A program made the translations under genes and the position numbers. From Rugosimonospora acidiphila (GTDB lineage Bacteria; Actinomycetota; Actinomycetes; Mycobacteriales; Micromonosporaceae): DNA of 64,000 bases. Below, piece by piece: positions 8,322-17,169 of this stretch (position 1 is the stretch's first letter; each line of letters opens with the position of its first letter). Where the stretch lies: assembly GCF_039543385.1 (NCBI RefSeq), contig NZ_BAABJQ010000015.1, forward strand, positions 1 through 64,000, given 5' to 3'. The notes under the pieces were generated by a model. The model was not told the DNA's origin. It did no database searches and saw nothing but the letters and a program-made list of their open reading frames with translations.

Positions 8322-9450
8322 AAAAGCTGTTGCAGACGAAGTTGGACTGGCCTGCGGTACCGCTCAGCTCAAAGCCGAACTGGACGTCGCCCACCGTCAC
8401 GTCGCCCCACCAGGCCTGGGTGCGCAGCCAGTTCAGGACCGCCAGGACGTCGATCGTGGCGGAGTTGGTGGCGCTGGTCCGCAGGAACGAGTAGACCGCG
8501 TTGCTGCCGTTCGAACCCCGGTACACGTTCCAGGTGCTGCCGCCCACGTTGACGTTGCTGGCGCTGGGTACCGCGCCGTTGCTGTCGTAGGACTCCGCGA
8601 TCGGGCCCACCGCGCCCTTCTGGTTGGCCCAGATCATGACCTCGTAGGCGTTGTTGTTGGCCCAGATGTCGTACGCGGTCTCGTAGTCGCCGTCGCTGGG
8701 CACGCTGACGTTGAACGAACTGCTCACCGAGTGCAGCGAGGACAGCGTGCGGTTGAGCGTCTTGCCGGTGTGCGGGTAGGACTTCACCCCGCTGGTACGC
8801 GGCTGGTTGGACACGACGCCCCAGTTGGTGCCGGTACGCGCCCAGATCGTCTGCGAGCCCGCGCCGCCGCCCCACACGTCGTTGTTCAGCGTGTAGCCGT
8901 TGTTCGTCCAGGAGTCGAACGCCCCGGTGGCCACCCAGGCCGCGTCGGACGGGACGCCGCCGCCCGGCGGCTGGGTCGGGCCCGTGGTCGGGCCGGCGGT
9001 GGTCCGCGACGGCGTGGGCGACGGCCCGGTGCTGCCGGTGACGCTGCCCGTGCACGCGGTGCCGTTGAGCGTGAAGCTGGTCGGCACCGGGTTGCTGCCG
9101 GTCCACGTGCCGTTGAAGCCGAACGAGGCGGTCGCGTTGGTCGCCACGGACCCGTTGTAGCCGACGTTCTTGGCCGTCACCTGCGAGCCGCTCTGGGTGA
9201 CGGTGGCGTTCCACGCCTGGGTCACCTGCTGGCCCGCCGGATACGACCAGACCAGGGTCCATGAGGTGATGGGGTCGCCCAGATTCTTGATGGTGAGGTT
9301 GGCCCCGAAGCCGCCGGGCCACTGGCCGCTGACCGCGTAGGTGACGCTGCAGCCGCTCGCCGCCGACGCGGGAGTCGCCAGAACCAATCCCCCGAGCGCG
9401 GCCAGCAGGGCCGCCATGCCCATCGACAGGGCAAGAGTACGCCTTCTCAT
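8305..9450 (-). CDS. secreted GH12 endoglucanase/xyloglucanase with CBM2
   Basis: Extracellular beta-1,4-glucan hydrolase, 381 residues. The ATG at 9450 has GGAGGA 10 bases upstream. Residues 1-30 are a signal peptide ending in TPASA. A family 2 carbohydrate-binding module (~32-135, ASGCSVTYAVSGQWPGGFGA onward, with Cys at both ends and exposed Trp residues) is joined by a Pro/Thr linker (~140-165) to a GH12 domain (~170-381). The likely nucleophile is Glu in YEVMIWANQ and the acid/base Glu in QFGFELSG, both in the positions expected for GH12. It acts on cellulose or xyloglucan. Transcription probably starts in the divergent region to the right, where a 31-bp palindrome lies about 70 bases upstream of the start. 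Confidence 0.93.
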   Translation of the reverse strand: MRRRTLALSMGMAALLAALGGLVLATPASAASGCSVTYAVSGQWPGGFGANLTIKNLGDPITSWTLVWSYPAGQQVTQAWNATVTQSGSQVTAKNVGYNGSVATNATASFGFNGTWTGSNPVPTSFTLNGTACTGSVTGSTGPSPTPSRTTAGPTTGPTQPPGGGVPSDAAWVATGAFDSWTNNGYTLNNDVWGGGAGSQTIWARTGTNWGVVSNQPRTSGVKSYPHTGKTLNRTLSSLHSVSSSFNVSVPSDGDYETAYDIWANNNAYEVMIWANQKGAVGPIAESYDSNGAVPSASNVNVGGSTWNVYRGSNGSNAVYSFLRTSATNSATIDVLAVLNWLRTQAWWGDVTVGDVQFGFELSGTAGQSNFVCNSFSITSS

Positions 9451-9518
9451 GACCGTCCGATCCTCCACGAGTCGATCCCAGGGCATCACCGATGGTCGCG
9501 GACCGGCGACAAACGCCC

Positions 9519-9549
9519 ATTTATGTTTGTCGTATCGACAAACATAAAT
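9519..9549. promoter_or_regulatory. 31-bp palindromic operator, GH12/beta-helix promoter region
   Basis: ATTTATGTTTGTCG and its exact reverse complement separated by TAT: 14 paired bases per arm, strikingly AT-rich for this genome. It lies 69 bases upstream of the GH12 start and 248 bases upstream of the divergent gene at 9797. It does not match the CebR box of streptomycete cellulase genes. A further CGACAAA half-site occurs at about 9507-9513. Confidence 0.75.
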
Positions 9550-9706
9550 CACGATCAAAGTGTGGTCAACTCGCCCGGGCCGGGCACGGGGTACGCGAGG
9601 CGGCCGACGTTCAACTGATCAAGAATCGCCAAGGCCGGGCGTCTGACCCGGTGAACCACCGACCTGCGCCTTGCCGCCACCGTGATCAAGTGTACAGATC
9701 AGGCGA

Positions 9707-9735
9707 TTGAAACCTGTCGAGCCCTTCGTTAGCGT
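9707..9735 (+). promoter_or_regulatory. sigma70-type promoter for the beta-helix gene
   Basis: TTGAAA (9707-9712), 17-base spacer, TAGCGT (9730-9735). Both boxes fit the vegetative actinobacterial consensus, with transcription expected near 9742 and a leader of about 55 bases. Just upstream, TGATC and GATCA form a short inverted repeat that could hold a regulator. Confidence 0.55.
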
Positions 9736-9796
9736 GCCCGGACCCAGCATTCATCGGATCAGCGCTCCACGCCCGCTCGAGACATGAGGCAGGTCG

Positions 9797-11899
9797 ATGA
9801 CGAAGAAGCACCTCCTGGCCGTAACCGCCGCACTGCTCCTCGCGGTACCCCTCGCCTCGGCGGGCATGCCCGAGCGGCACGCGTCAGCGGCCACCGCCCA
9901 ACCGGCGGCCACCTCGGGGTGGACGCCGCCCTCCGGGTGGTCCACGATTGCCGCCGAGCGCACCTTCCCCGACGACCTCGGCGGCATGGTCAACGTCAAG
10001 GACTTCCACGCGGTGGGCGACGGGTCGACCGACGACACCACCGCCATCCAGAACGCGATCACCGCCACCGTTCACCAGGTGAGCGGCGGTCCGCGCATCC
10101 TCTATTTCCCCAGCGGCACCTACCTCATCTCCAAGCCCCTGCTCTGGAAGGACGCCAAGGGCAACTGGGCCTCCCAGCTGACCCTCCAGGGCGAAAACCA
10201 GGGAACGACCTCCATCAAGTTGACCCCGGACGCTGCCGGCTACGGCAGCGCGGCCACGCCGAAAGCGATGATCGAAACGGGCTCGCTTCCGGCCGACCCC
10301 GCCCATCCGGTCGCCGACGGCAGCGGCAATGAGGCCTTCGACAACTTCATCTTCGACCTGACCATCGACGTGGGCGCCAAGCACCCCGGCGCGACCGCTC
10401 TCGACTACCTCGGCAACAACTACTGCGGCCTGCGCAACGTCACGCTGCGGTCCAGCGATCCCAGCCACGTCGGCGCGGTCGGCCTGGACCTGACCCGCGA
10501 CTCCAACGGGCCATGCCTGATGAAGAACGTCATCATCGACGGCTTCGCCTACGGCATCAAGGCGGCGAACGCCCAGTACTCGACGACGTTCCAGAACCTG
10601 GAGTTGGAGAACCAGACGACGGTCGGCATCAGCAACACCGACAACGTGCTGAACATCGAGAACCTCACCTCCAGCGACACGGTCCCGGTCATCCAGAACT
10701 CCGGCAGCTTCGCGTCGAACCTCTTCGGCCTGGTGACCCTCGTCGACGCGCACCTCACCGGCGGAAAGGCCGGCGTCTCCGCCATCCAGAACTCCCAGAC
10801 GCTGTACGCCCGCGGCGTTGACGCCACCACCAGCGCGTACCGGTCCGTGATTCAGGACGCGAGTGGCAGTCCCGTCGCCGGCCTGTCGGTCGCGGAGTAC
10901 GACTCCGGGCCACCGTTCACCCAGTTCGGCGGGGGCACCGCGTCGCTCGGCCTGCCCGTCGCGGACTCACCGGAGTTCCAGGAGTCGGACAAGACCAAGT
11001 GGGCGAACGTCGTCACGTTCGGCGCGGACAAGACCGGTAAGACAGACAGCTCCGCCGCGGTGAACTGTGCCATCGCCTCCGGCGCCACCACCATCTACTT
11101 CCCCACCGGCACGTACCTCATCGACTCCACCATCGTCGTCAACAAGAACGTGCGCGAGATCGAGGGTTTCTCCTCGAATCTGCTGCCCGGTCCCTCGTTC
11201 CAGGGCACCACGGTCAACCCCATGCTGCTGTTCGAGAACACGGCCAGCGTGAGCCTGGACCACTTCCGCTTCGGCAATCCCAACAACACCAGCATCTACT
11301 TCACCGGCCTGCGGTACCTGGAGGACGAGTCGGCGAGCCCGGTCACCATCGAGGACTCGGTCTTCAACCGACTGAAGACCGACACCGGGTCGGTGTACAA
11401 GAACGGGATCAACGGCACCGGTGACCTGTTCATCAACGACGTCGACGGGGCCAACTGGGAGATCCTGCACAAGCAGAACGTCTACGCCCGGCAACTGGAC
11501 ACCGAGGGCATCACCAGAAAGGTACTGAACCAGGGCGGCAACCTGTGGGTCCTCGGGTACAAGCTGGAGAAGGCGGGAGACGCCGCGCACGTCGCGGCCG
11601 GAATCGACACCGAGTTGGGCGGCCAGACCGAGGTGCTCGGTGGGCTCGTGTATCCGGTGGACAAGATGCCCGTCAACCAGGCCGCGTTCGTCGTCAACAA
11701 CTCCAGGGCGTCCTTCATCTACGCGGTGACCAACTACCTGACGCTGTCGACGAATCCGTCCACACCGGACGGTAACTTCAAGACCCAGGTCGAGGAGGTG
11801 CAGGCGGGCGTGGTACGCAACCTGTCGTCGGCGGACGTGGCGACGAAGTCCAAGCGCGGCCTCGGCGTGATGATGCCCCTCTACACCAGCCAACCCTGA
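9797..11899 (+). CDS. secreted beta-helix protein, pectate-lyase-superfamily / GH55-like
   Basis: Exported protein of 700 residues with a signal peptide (residues 1-~31, ending near ASA). Two right-handed beta-helix units follow, each opening with the motif of the Pectate_lyase_3/GH55 superfamily: NVKDFHAVGDGSTDDTTAIQ with FPSGTYLIS (~65-115), and NVVTFGADKTGKTDSSAAVN with FPTGTYLID (~412-445). Members cleave beta-1,3-glucans or polyuronides. The tandem arrangement favours a GH55-like exo-beta-1,3-glucanase, but substrate and catalytic Glu cannot be fixed by eye. A Gly-rich ribosome site (GAGGCAGG) precedes the ATG. It shares its upstream region with the GH12 gene, suggesting co-regulation of plant or fungal wall attack. 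Confidence 0.75.
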   Translation: MTKKHLLAVTAALLLAVPLASAGMPERHASAATAQPAATSGWTPPSGWSTIAAERTFPDDLGGMVNVKDFHAVGDGSTDDTTAIQNAITATVHQVSGGPRILYFPSGTYLISKPLLWKDAKGNWASQLTLQGENQGTTSIKLTPDAAGYGSAATPKAMIETGSLPADPAHPVADGSGNEAFDNFIFDLTIDVGAKHPGATALDYLGNNYCGLRNVTLRSSDPSHVGAVGLDLTRDSNGPCLMKNVIIDGFAYGIKAANAQYSTTFQNLELENQTTVGISNTDNVLNIENLTSSDTVPVIQNSGSFASNLFGLVTLVDAHLTGGKAGVSAIQNSQTLYARGVDATTSAYRSVIQDASGSPVAGLSVAEYDSGPPFTQFGGGTASLGLPVADSPEFQESDKTKWANVVTFGADKTGKTDSSAAVNCAIASGATTIYFPTGTYLIDSTIVVNKNVREIEGFSSNLLPGPSFQGTTVNPMLLFENTASVSLDHFRFGNPNNTSIYFTGLRYLEDESASPVTIEDSVFNRLKTDTGSVYKNGINGTGDLFINDVDGANWEILHKQNVYARQLDTEGITRKVLNQGGNLWVLGYKLEKAGDAAHVAAGIDTELGGQTEVLGGLVYPVDKMPVNQAAFVVNNSRASFIYAVTNYLTLSTNPSTPDGNFKTQVEEVQAGVVRNLSSADVATKSKRGLGVMMPLYTSQP

Positions 11900-11912
11900 G
11901 GCGCTCGAGTGA

Positions 11913-11947
11913 GGCGTCCCGGCCGGGAACCCACCGGCCGGGACGCC
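11913..11947. terminator. bidirectional hairpin terminator
   Basis: Perfect 14-bp stem (GGCGTCCCGGCCGG with CCGGCCGGGACGCC), 7-base loop, between the convergent ends of the beta-helix gene and the amidohydrolase gene. Confidence 0.8.
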
Positions 11948-11952
11948 GCGCG

Positions 11953-13101
11953 TCAGGAGTCGGGGTGCGGCAGCCGGTAGACGCGACGCGCGTTGTCGCC
12001 GCCGATCATCGTGGCGATCCGGCCGGCGTCGTGTTCGCTCCAGGCGTCGTCGACCAGTCCCTCGGACAGCAGATCGGACAGCGCGCGCCGGAACAGCACG
12101 GCGCCGAGGTAGTACAGCTCGGGCAGCGCGAAGGCGTCCGACGCGTACAGCAGCTTGCCGAACGGGGCCAGCTCCAGGGCCTCCTCCAGCAACGCACCCG
12201 CCCGCCGGCCGACGTTGTGCAGGGCCAGGCTCACGTCCAGGTAGACGTGCGAGAAGACCTGGGCCAGGTAACCCGCGTGGCGGTGGTACGGGTAGTTGTG
12301 CAGGAGCAGCACCGGCACCCCGGCCGCCTCGGTGTCCCGCAGCAGATCCGTGAGCAGCAGCGGATCGCACCGGTGCAGGTGTACGTCGCGGTCGCCGAGG
12401 CCGCTGTGGATCTGCACCGGCAGACCCAGGTCCAGCGCGGTGTAGATGAGAAAGCGGTGCAGCACCTCGTCCGCCAGCCGCACCGGTGCGCCCGGCCGCA
12501 ATCCACGTAGCCAACGGCCGGCTGCCGCGACGACCTCCGGATCGGTGGGGCGCCGCCCGGCCAGTTCCAGGCCGACGCGGTACGCGGCGATCGACTTGGC
12601 CCCCACCGCGTGCCGGGACCGCTCGGCCAGGGCGGCACGCACCGCGTCGGGGAATCCCGCGGCCGTGCCGCCCGCCGCGGCGATCCCCTCGGCGACGGGC
12701 TCCAGCCGGACGATCTCGTAGGCCGGGGCACCGGCCGCCACGCCGAGTTCGGCCGGGGACAGCAGCGGCAGCGGGGTGAAGCCGGTGTCCACGGCCAGCG
12801 CGCCCAGGCGGGAGGCGCGCAGCATGCGCCCGGTGACCTCGGCGTGGCCCAGCTCCGCCCGCCGGCTCAGGTACTCCTCGGCCTCGGCGTGCCTCGGCAG
12901 GTCGAGCAGCGGGGCGCACCAGCGCCGCAGGGCCAGACCGAGCTGCGAATCGAGCAGGGACCCGCCGGGATGCGGCCGATCGCCCTCGGTGAGCAGCCCC
13001 TCGAACTCCTCGCGCGTCAGGTCGGCGGGCACCACACCGTGGCAGTGGTGGTCGAACAGCGACAGTCCCGCCACGGCGGGCAGCAATTCCGTGCGCGGCA
13101 T
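11953..13101 (-). CDS. amidohydrolase family 2 metal-dependent hydrolase (FluG N-domain-like)
   Basis: Cytoplasmic TIM-barrel hydrolase of 382 residues. The metal site shows in FDHHCHGVV near the N-terminus, VQIHSGLGD (~250), LLLHNYPYHRHAG (~285) and the catalytic Asp in LLYASDAFALPE (~335). Its ATG overlaps the permease stop by one base (TGATG), so the two are co-translated. Amidohydrolases of this type are found fused or linked to glutamine-synthetase-like enzymes (FluG proteins), matching the ligase at 14755. Likely role: hydrolysis of an amide or gamma-glutamyl intermediate. The exact substrate is not known. Confidence 0.85.
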   Translation of the reverse strand: MPRTELLPAVAGLSLFDHHCHGVVPADLTREEFEGLLTEGDRPHPGGSLLDSQLGLALRRWCAPLLDLPRHAEAEEYLSRRAELGHAEVTGRMLRASRLGALAVDTGFTPLPLLSPAELGVAAGAPAYEIVRLEPVAEGIAAAGGTAAGFPDAVRAALAERSRHAVGAKSIAAYRVGLELAGRRPTDPEVVAAAGRWLRGLRPGAPVRLADEVLHRFLIYTALDLGLPVQIHSGLGDRDVHLHRCDPLLLTDLLRDTEAAGVPVLLLHNYPYHRHAGYLAQVFSHVYLDVSLALHNVGRRAGALLEEALELAPFGKLLYASDAFALPELYYLGAVLFRRALSDLLSEGLVDDAWSEHDAGRIATMIGGDNARRVYRLPHPDS

Positions 13102-14714
13102 CAGTCGCTCGCGGCCACACCACCGCCGGCCACACCACCGCCCGCCGCGGGCTGCCCGGCGTCGTCGGCGTCGTCGGTGTCTCGTTGGGTGAACAGGCGT
13201 GGTGGGTCGCCCGGCCGCCCCTCGGGCGGGGCGAGGCCGTCCGCGGTCAACCGAGCGCCGAGCCGGCGGGCCATCCCCGGCAGGGCCAGCACCGCGAGCA
13301 CCGCGACGAGCAGCCAGATCCCGCCGACGACCGGGAACCACCGGGCCGGACCGCTGGCGGGGTACGGAATGACGTTGCGGTACAGGGTGTAGCCGAGGAC
13401 CGCGAGCGCGGCCAGCGGGATGATCACCTGCCAGCCGGGCACCCGCATCAGCCGCCGCACGAACAGCAGCCAGATCGCGCCGAGGGTGGTCAGCACGTAC
13501 ACCACCAACACCATCAGCGTGCCGATCGTCCCCGACCAAGCGAAGGTGTCCGTCGGCTTGGCGGAGAAGAACGCGACACACACTCCGATGATCGCCGCCA
13601 TCGCGACCACGATGATGGCGGCGGAGGTCGCGGGCGTGCCGTTGCCGGACACCTCCCCGATGCCCCGCCGGCCCGCCGTGTCCCGAGCCAGCGCGTACAG
13701 CAGCCGGGACCCGCCGACCACGCACGCCAGGCAGCAGCCGAACGCGCTGACCGCCGCGCCGACCGTGATGACATCGCCGACCCAGGCCCCGACATAGGTG
13801 CTGCCCAGATCGCCCAGCAGCGACGGGGAACTGGTGAACCGGGCCACGCCGGACTGGTCGGCGCCGAACCCCATCACCTCGACCGCGGTCACCACCACGA
13901 AGTACACGCCGCCGAAGATGGCGGTGCCCAGGATCGCGCGCGGGATGTCCCGGCGCGGATGGGCGGCCTCCTCGCCCAGCGTCGCGGCGGCCTCGAAGCC
14001 GGCGAAGGACAGGAACCCGAAGACCGCGCCGAGGAACACCGCGGAGCCGCCGGTACCCGGGGGCACGGTGAACACGCTCAGCGTGGCGTGCCGGTCCCCG
14101 GGCGCGGTACCGGACAGCAGCCGGACCAGCACCACCACGGTGACCACCAGGATCAGCGCGACCGTCAGCCCCTCGACGGTCAGCAGCACGCTGGTGCCCC
14201 GCTTGGCGGGCATGACGGTCAGCAGCCAGGCCAGCGCCAGCGCGACGAAGGCGAGCACGAACGGCCCCCAGGTCGGCGGGTGCGGCCACACGTCGATCTT
14301 CTGCAGGAAGGCGGTGCCGAAGATGCCGGCCGCCGACGAGGTGACCACGCCGTAGAAGGTGTACGTGCCGAGCAGGCCCCAGCCGGCCACCACGCCGGCG
14401 CGGGCGCCCAGCGTGGCACCGACGAACGCGTAGACCGAGCCGGCATGCTGGAAGTGCTGGCAGAGCCGGACGAAGACGTACGCGACCAGCAGCACGCCGA
14501 CCGCCGAGAGCAGGAAGGCCAGCGGTACCGCCCGTCCCACGCTGGACGCGGTCGCCTGGGGGTTGATGTTCGCCGCCATGCTCGGCGCCATCAGGGCCAC
14601 GGACAGCCCGACCGCCTGCCAGACGCTCAGGGAGCGGCGCAGGCCAACCGGTCGGGTGGTGGGATCGGACACGGCGTCCGCAGCGGGGACACCGGGATTC
14701 GAGGGCACGGCCAC
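13101..14714 (-). CDS. APC-superfamily amino acid/amine permease
   Basis: Inner-membrane transporter of 537 residues with about 12-13 hydrophobic helices between residues 30 and 500. It opens with the APC-type segment SVWQAVGLSVALMAPSMAAN and has FLSFAGFEAAATLGEEAAHP, the conserved TM6-8 region. The GTG start at 14714 has GGAG just upstream. A Gly/Ala/Asp-rich tail follows residue 500. It imports an amino acid or amine, and its coupling to the amidohydrolase and divergence from the ligase suggest uptake of the substrate that the ligase glutamylates. Related permeases include PuuP and ethanolamine or putrescine carriers. Confidence 0.9.
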   Translation of the reverse strand: MAVPSNPGVPAADAVSDPTTRPVGLRRSLSVWQAVGLSVALMAPSMAANINPQATASSVGRAVPLAFLLSAVGVLLVAYVFVRLCQHFQHAGSVYAFVGATLGARAGVVAGWGLLGTYTFYGVVTSSAAGIFGTAFLQKIDVWPHPPTWGPFVLAFVALALAWLLTVMPAKRGTSVLLTVEGLTVALILVVTVVVLVRLLSGTAPGDRHATLSVFTVPPGTGGSAVFLGAVFGFLSFAGFEAAATLGEEAAHPRRDIPRAILGTAIFGGVYFVVVTAVEVMGFGADQSGVARFTSSPSLLGDLGSTYVGAWVGDVITVGAAVSAFGCCLACVVGGSRLLYALARDTAGRRGIGEVSGNGTPATSAAIIVVAMAAIIGVCVAFFSAKPTDTFAWSGTIGTLMVLVVYVLTTLGAIWLLFVRRLMRVPGWQVIIPLAALAVLGYTLYRNVIPYPASGPARWFPVVGGIWLLVAVLAVLALPGMARRLGARLTADGLAPPEGRPGDPPRLFTQRDTDDADDAGQPAAGGGVAGGGVAASD

Positions 14715-14742
14715 GGCTACTCCATTCGCCAGATGGTGACCT

Positions 14743-14757
14743 TAATATAGGTTCGTG
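14743..14757 (+). promoter_or_regulatory. leaderless promoter -10 box for the ligase gene
   Basis: TAATAT (14743-14748) ends six bases before the GTG at 14755, so transcription should begin at or next to the start codon. No Shine-Dalgarno precedes that GTG. The -35 box is weak. Confidence 0.55.
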
Positions 14758-16158
14758 AATGCGCCCCGGGAACCAACCGCGATGACAGAGTTCGATCGTT
14801 CCCGAAGGGCCGACCAGGCCCGCGACGTCGCCGCCGTCCTCACCGAACAGGGCGTGGTCGGGATCGCCGTGACTTGGGTGGACACCAGCGGCATCGCCAG
14901 GGTCAAGGCGGTACCGGTGGCCCGGCTGCCGCACGCCGCCGCCTGGGGCATCGGCGCCTCACCGGTCTTCGACATCTTCCTGCACGACGACTCGCTGGTG
15001 CGCGGGCGCTTCGCCGGCGGCCCCGTCGGCGATCTGCGGCTGTATCCGGATCTGGACCGGCTGACCCGGTTCGCGGTCGCGCACGGCTGGGCCTGGGCGC
15101 CGGCGGACCGGTACGACCAGGACGGGGCGGTGCACCCGCTGGACGCGCGCGGGCTGGCCCGGCGCGAGGTCGAGCGGCTGGCCGCACAGGCCCTGTCGGT
15201 CCGGGCCGCCATCGAGGTGGAGTGGTGCGTGTCCAGCGGTACCGGCGACGAGTTCATACCGGCCGGGGCGGGCCCGGCGTACGGGATGGCCCGGCTGAGC
15301 GCGCTGCCAGACTACCTGCGCGACGTGCTGGCCGCGCTGGCCACCGCCGGCCTGGTCGTCGAGCAGATCCATCCGGAGTACGCGGCGGGCCAGTACGAGG
15401 TGTCGGTCGCCGCCGAGGATCCGGTCGGCGCCGCCGACTCCTCCGTGCTGGTACGCGAGGTCATCCGCGCGCTGTCCGCCCGTCACGGGCTGCGGGCCAC
15501 CTTCGCGCCCAAGGTGCTCGCCGGCGGGGTCGGCAACGGCGGGCACGTGCATCTCAGCCTGTGGCGGGACGGCACCAACCTGATGTCCGGCGGCGACCGG
15601 GCGTACGGGCTGACCGGCATCGGGGAGAGCTTCATCGGGGGCATCCTGACCCGGCTGCCGGCGCTGCTGGCCATCGGCGCCCCGTCTGCGGGCAGCTACC
15701 TGCGACTGGTGCCGTCGCACTGGGCGGGCGCGTTCGCCTGCTGGGGTCGGGAAAACCGGGAGGCGGCCGTGCGCCTGGTCACCGGTTCGGTGGGCGAGCG
15801 GGCCACCGCCGCCAACGTCGAGGTCAAGTGCTTCGACCTGGCCGCCAACCCGTACCTGTTGATGGCCGCCCTGCTGGCCGCCGGCCGGGCCGGCATCGCC
15901 GAGGAGCTGCGCCTACCCGACCCGGTCGAGGTCGACCCCGCCGGGCTCGACGAGGCGGACCGCGCCGCGCGGGGCATCGCGCCGCTGCCCGGCACGTTGT
16001 CGCGGGCGGTCGAGGCGTTCGAGTCCGATCCGGTGCTCGCCGAGGCGCTCGGCCCGCAGCTCATCGACACGGTGGCGGTGGTGCGCCGCGGCGAACTGGC
16101 CCTCTTCGAGGGGGCCACCGACGAGGACATCGTCGAGCGGACCCGCTGGCGCTACTGA
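14755..16158 (+). CDS. glutamine synthetase-like ligase (probable gamma-glutamyl-amine synthetase)
   Basis: ATP-dependent ligase, 467 residues, expected to join glutamate to an amine as PuuA and GlnA3/GlnA4 do. The catalytic-domain motifs are visible: AIEVEWC (~150, metal Glu), IHPEYAAGQYEVSVA (~205), NGGHVHLSLW (~262, His), SAGSYLRLVPSHWAGAFACWG and RENREAAVRL (~320-345, phosphate Arg). The SYLRLVP form resembles gamma-glutamylpolyamine synthetases more than the classical nitrogen-assimilation enzyme, and no adenylylation Tyr motif is present. An ATG at 14782 in the same frame is an alternative start, but the TAATAT box favours leaderless GTG at 14755. Divergent from the permease/amidohydrolase pair, forming a probable amine-use module. 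Confidence 0.85.
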   Translation: MNAPREPTAMTEFDRSRRADQARDVAAVLTEQGVVGIAVTWVDTSGIARVKAVPVARLPHAAAWGIGASPVFDIFLHDDSLVRGRFAGGPVGDLRLYPDLDRLTRFAVAHGWAWAPADRYDQDGAVHPLDARGLARREVERLAAQALSVRAAIEVEWCVSSGTGDEFIPAGAGPAYGMARLSALPDYLRDVLAALATAGLVVEQIHPEYAAGQYEVSVAAEDPVGAADSSVLVREVIRALSARHGLRATFAPKVLAGGVGNGGHVHLSLWRDGTNLMSGGDRAYGLTGIGESFIGGILTRLPALLAIGAPSAGSYLRLVPSHWAGAFACWGRENREAAVRLVTGSVGERATAANVEVKCFDLAANPYLLMAALLAAGRAGIAEELRLPDPVEVDPAGLDEADRAARGIAPLPGTLSRAVEAFESDPVLAEALGPQLIDTVAVVRRGELALFEGATDEDIVERTRWRY

Positions 16159-16221
16159 CCCGCTGGCGCTGCTAAACCGTCGGCGCGACCGAGCCGCCAG
16201 GGCGACTGAGCCCGCTGGCGC
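16142..16221. repeat. three CCCGCTGGCGCT repeats after the ligase gene
   Basis: Copies at 16142, 16159 and 16210. The first forms the end of the ligase gene and the others lie in the spacer, which otherwise shows no gene up to 16393. Confidence 0.6.
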
Positions 16222-16393
16222 TACCGAGCCCGCGAGCCGGGCGTGCGACGGCCAGCGTCGCGCTCATCCCCGAGAACGAGGCGCGGGCGCCGCACGGCGT
16301 ACCCGCGGGGTCCCGCGCCTCGGCCAGCGGGCGGAGCCGCGGTCCGATCCCTGGACCGATCCGCGCGAGGCCCGCGGCGCCTAGCGTTTCGGC

Positions 16394-17086
16394 ATGACCG
16401 GATCTCTGACGGGTAACGGCAACGACCGCCCCCAGCCGAGCGGGCGCCGGGTGTTGGCGCGCGTACTGGCCGACGTGGTGGTGCCCGTCGCGGCGTACTA
16501 CGGGCTGCGCTGGGCTGGGCTCGGGGCCTTCGCGGCGCTGCTGGCCGGCGCGATCGTGTCCGGCGCCATCGTCCTCGGGCGGGTACTGCGCGACCGGCGG
16601 GCCGACGGCCTGGCCGTGTTCACGCTGACCGTAATGCTGCTCGGCGTCGGCGTGGCGCTGATCAGCGGCAGCGCGCGGCTGTTGCTGGCCCGGGAGGCGT
16701 GGGTGACCGGACTCGCCGGGCTGTGGTTCATCGGCAGCCTGTGGACCCGCCGGCCGCTGTCCTACCAGTTCACCCGCCCGATGCTGGAGGGGCGCTGGGG
16801 GTGGCCCGGGTCGTGGGAGCGGCTGTGGAGCGCGGCCCCGCGCTTCCGCCGCATGTGGCGCGTCTCGACGGTGATGTGGGGCGTCGCACTGCTGGCCGAC
16901 GCGGCGGCACGCCTGGCCATGGCGTACACCCTGCCGGTGGACGCCGTGCCGGCGCTGACCACCACGCTCTACGCCGTCACGACCGGCATCCTCATCTCGG
17001 TCACCAACCTCTACTACCGCGCATCGGGTGCCCTCAACCGGCGCTCCCCGCTGTACGCGGCCCCCGGCTCATCGAATCAACGATGA
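16394..17086 (+). CDS. VC0807-family membrane protein
   Basis: Small integral membrane protein of 230 residues with six predicted helices (about 22-45, 48-68, 75-95, 105-120, 155-175, 185-205). The segment SYQFTRPMLEGRWGWPGSWE between helices 4 and 5 is characteristic of actinobacterial VC0807-type proteins, which have no established function. It is monocistronic. Its last codons and stop lie inside a perfect 19-bp hairpin, so the gene carries its own terminator. Confidence 0.75.
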   Translation: MTGSLTGNGNDRPQPSGRRVLARVLADVVVPVAAYYGLRWAGLGAFAALLAGAIVSGAIVLGRVLRDRRADGLAVFTLTVMLLGVGVALISGSARLLLAREAWVTGLAGLWFIGSLWTRRPLSYQFTRPMLEGRWGWPGSWERLWSAAPRFRRMWRVSTVMWGVALLADAAARLAMAYTLPVDAVPALTTTLYAVTTGILISVTNLYYRASGALNRRSPLYAAPGSSNQR

Positions 17087-17099
17087 GCCGGGGGCCGCG
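17056..17099 (+). terminator. 19-bp hairpin overlapping the stop codon
   Basis: Perfect stem 17056-17074 with 17081-17099, 6-base loop AATCAA. The stop codon TGA (17084-17086) sits in the right arm. Confidence 0.75.
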
Positions 17100-17131
17100 A
17101 TGAGCCGGGGGCCGCGATGAGCCGGGGGCCG
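17081..17131. repeat. 17-bp repeat copying the terminator arm, 3 copies
   Basis: CGATGAGCCGGGGGCCG three times in a row. Each copy is the right arm of the terminator hairpin at 17056-17099, so any copy could pair with the single left arm. Confidence 0.9.
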
Positions 17132-17169
17132 CAGTCAGCCAGGCCGGGCCGGGCCGGCGGTGAGTCGGG

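Noticed and set aside
9451..9558. N-terminal extension of the GH12 protein
   Set aside because: It would translate the palindrome and displace the signal peptide; a clear ribosome site precedes the ATG at 9450.
9451..9796. CebR-type cellulase operator
   Set aside because: No TGGGAGCGCTCCCA-like site was found; the palindrome here has a different sequence.
13102..14934. Upstream extension of the amidohydrolase frame to 993 codons
   Set aside because: It runs through the permease gene in another frame; the ATG at 13101, overlapping the permease stop, is the real start.
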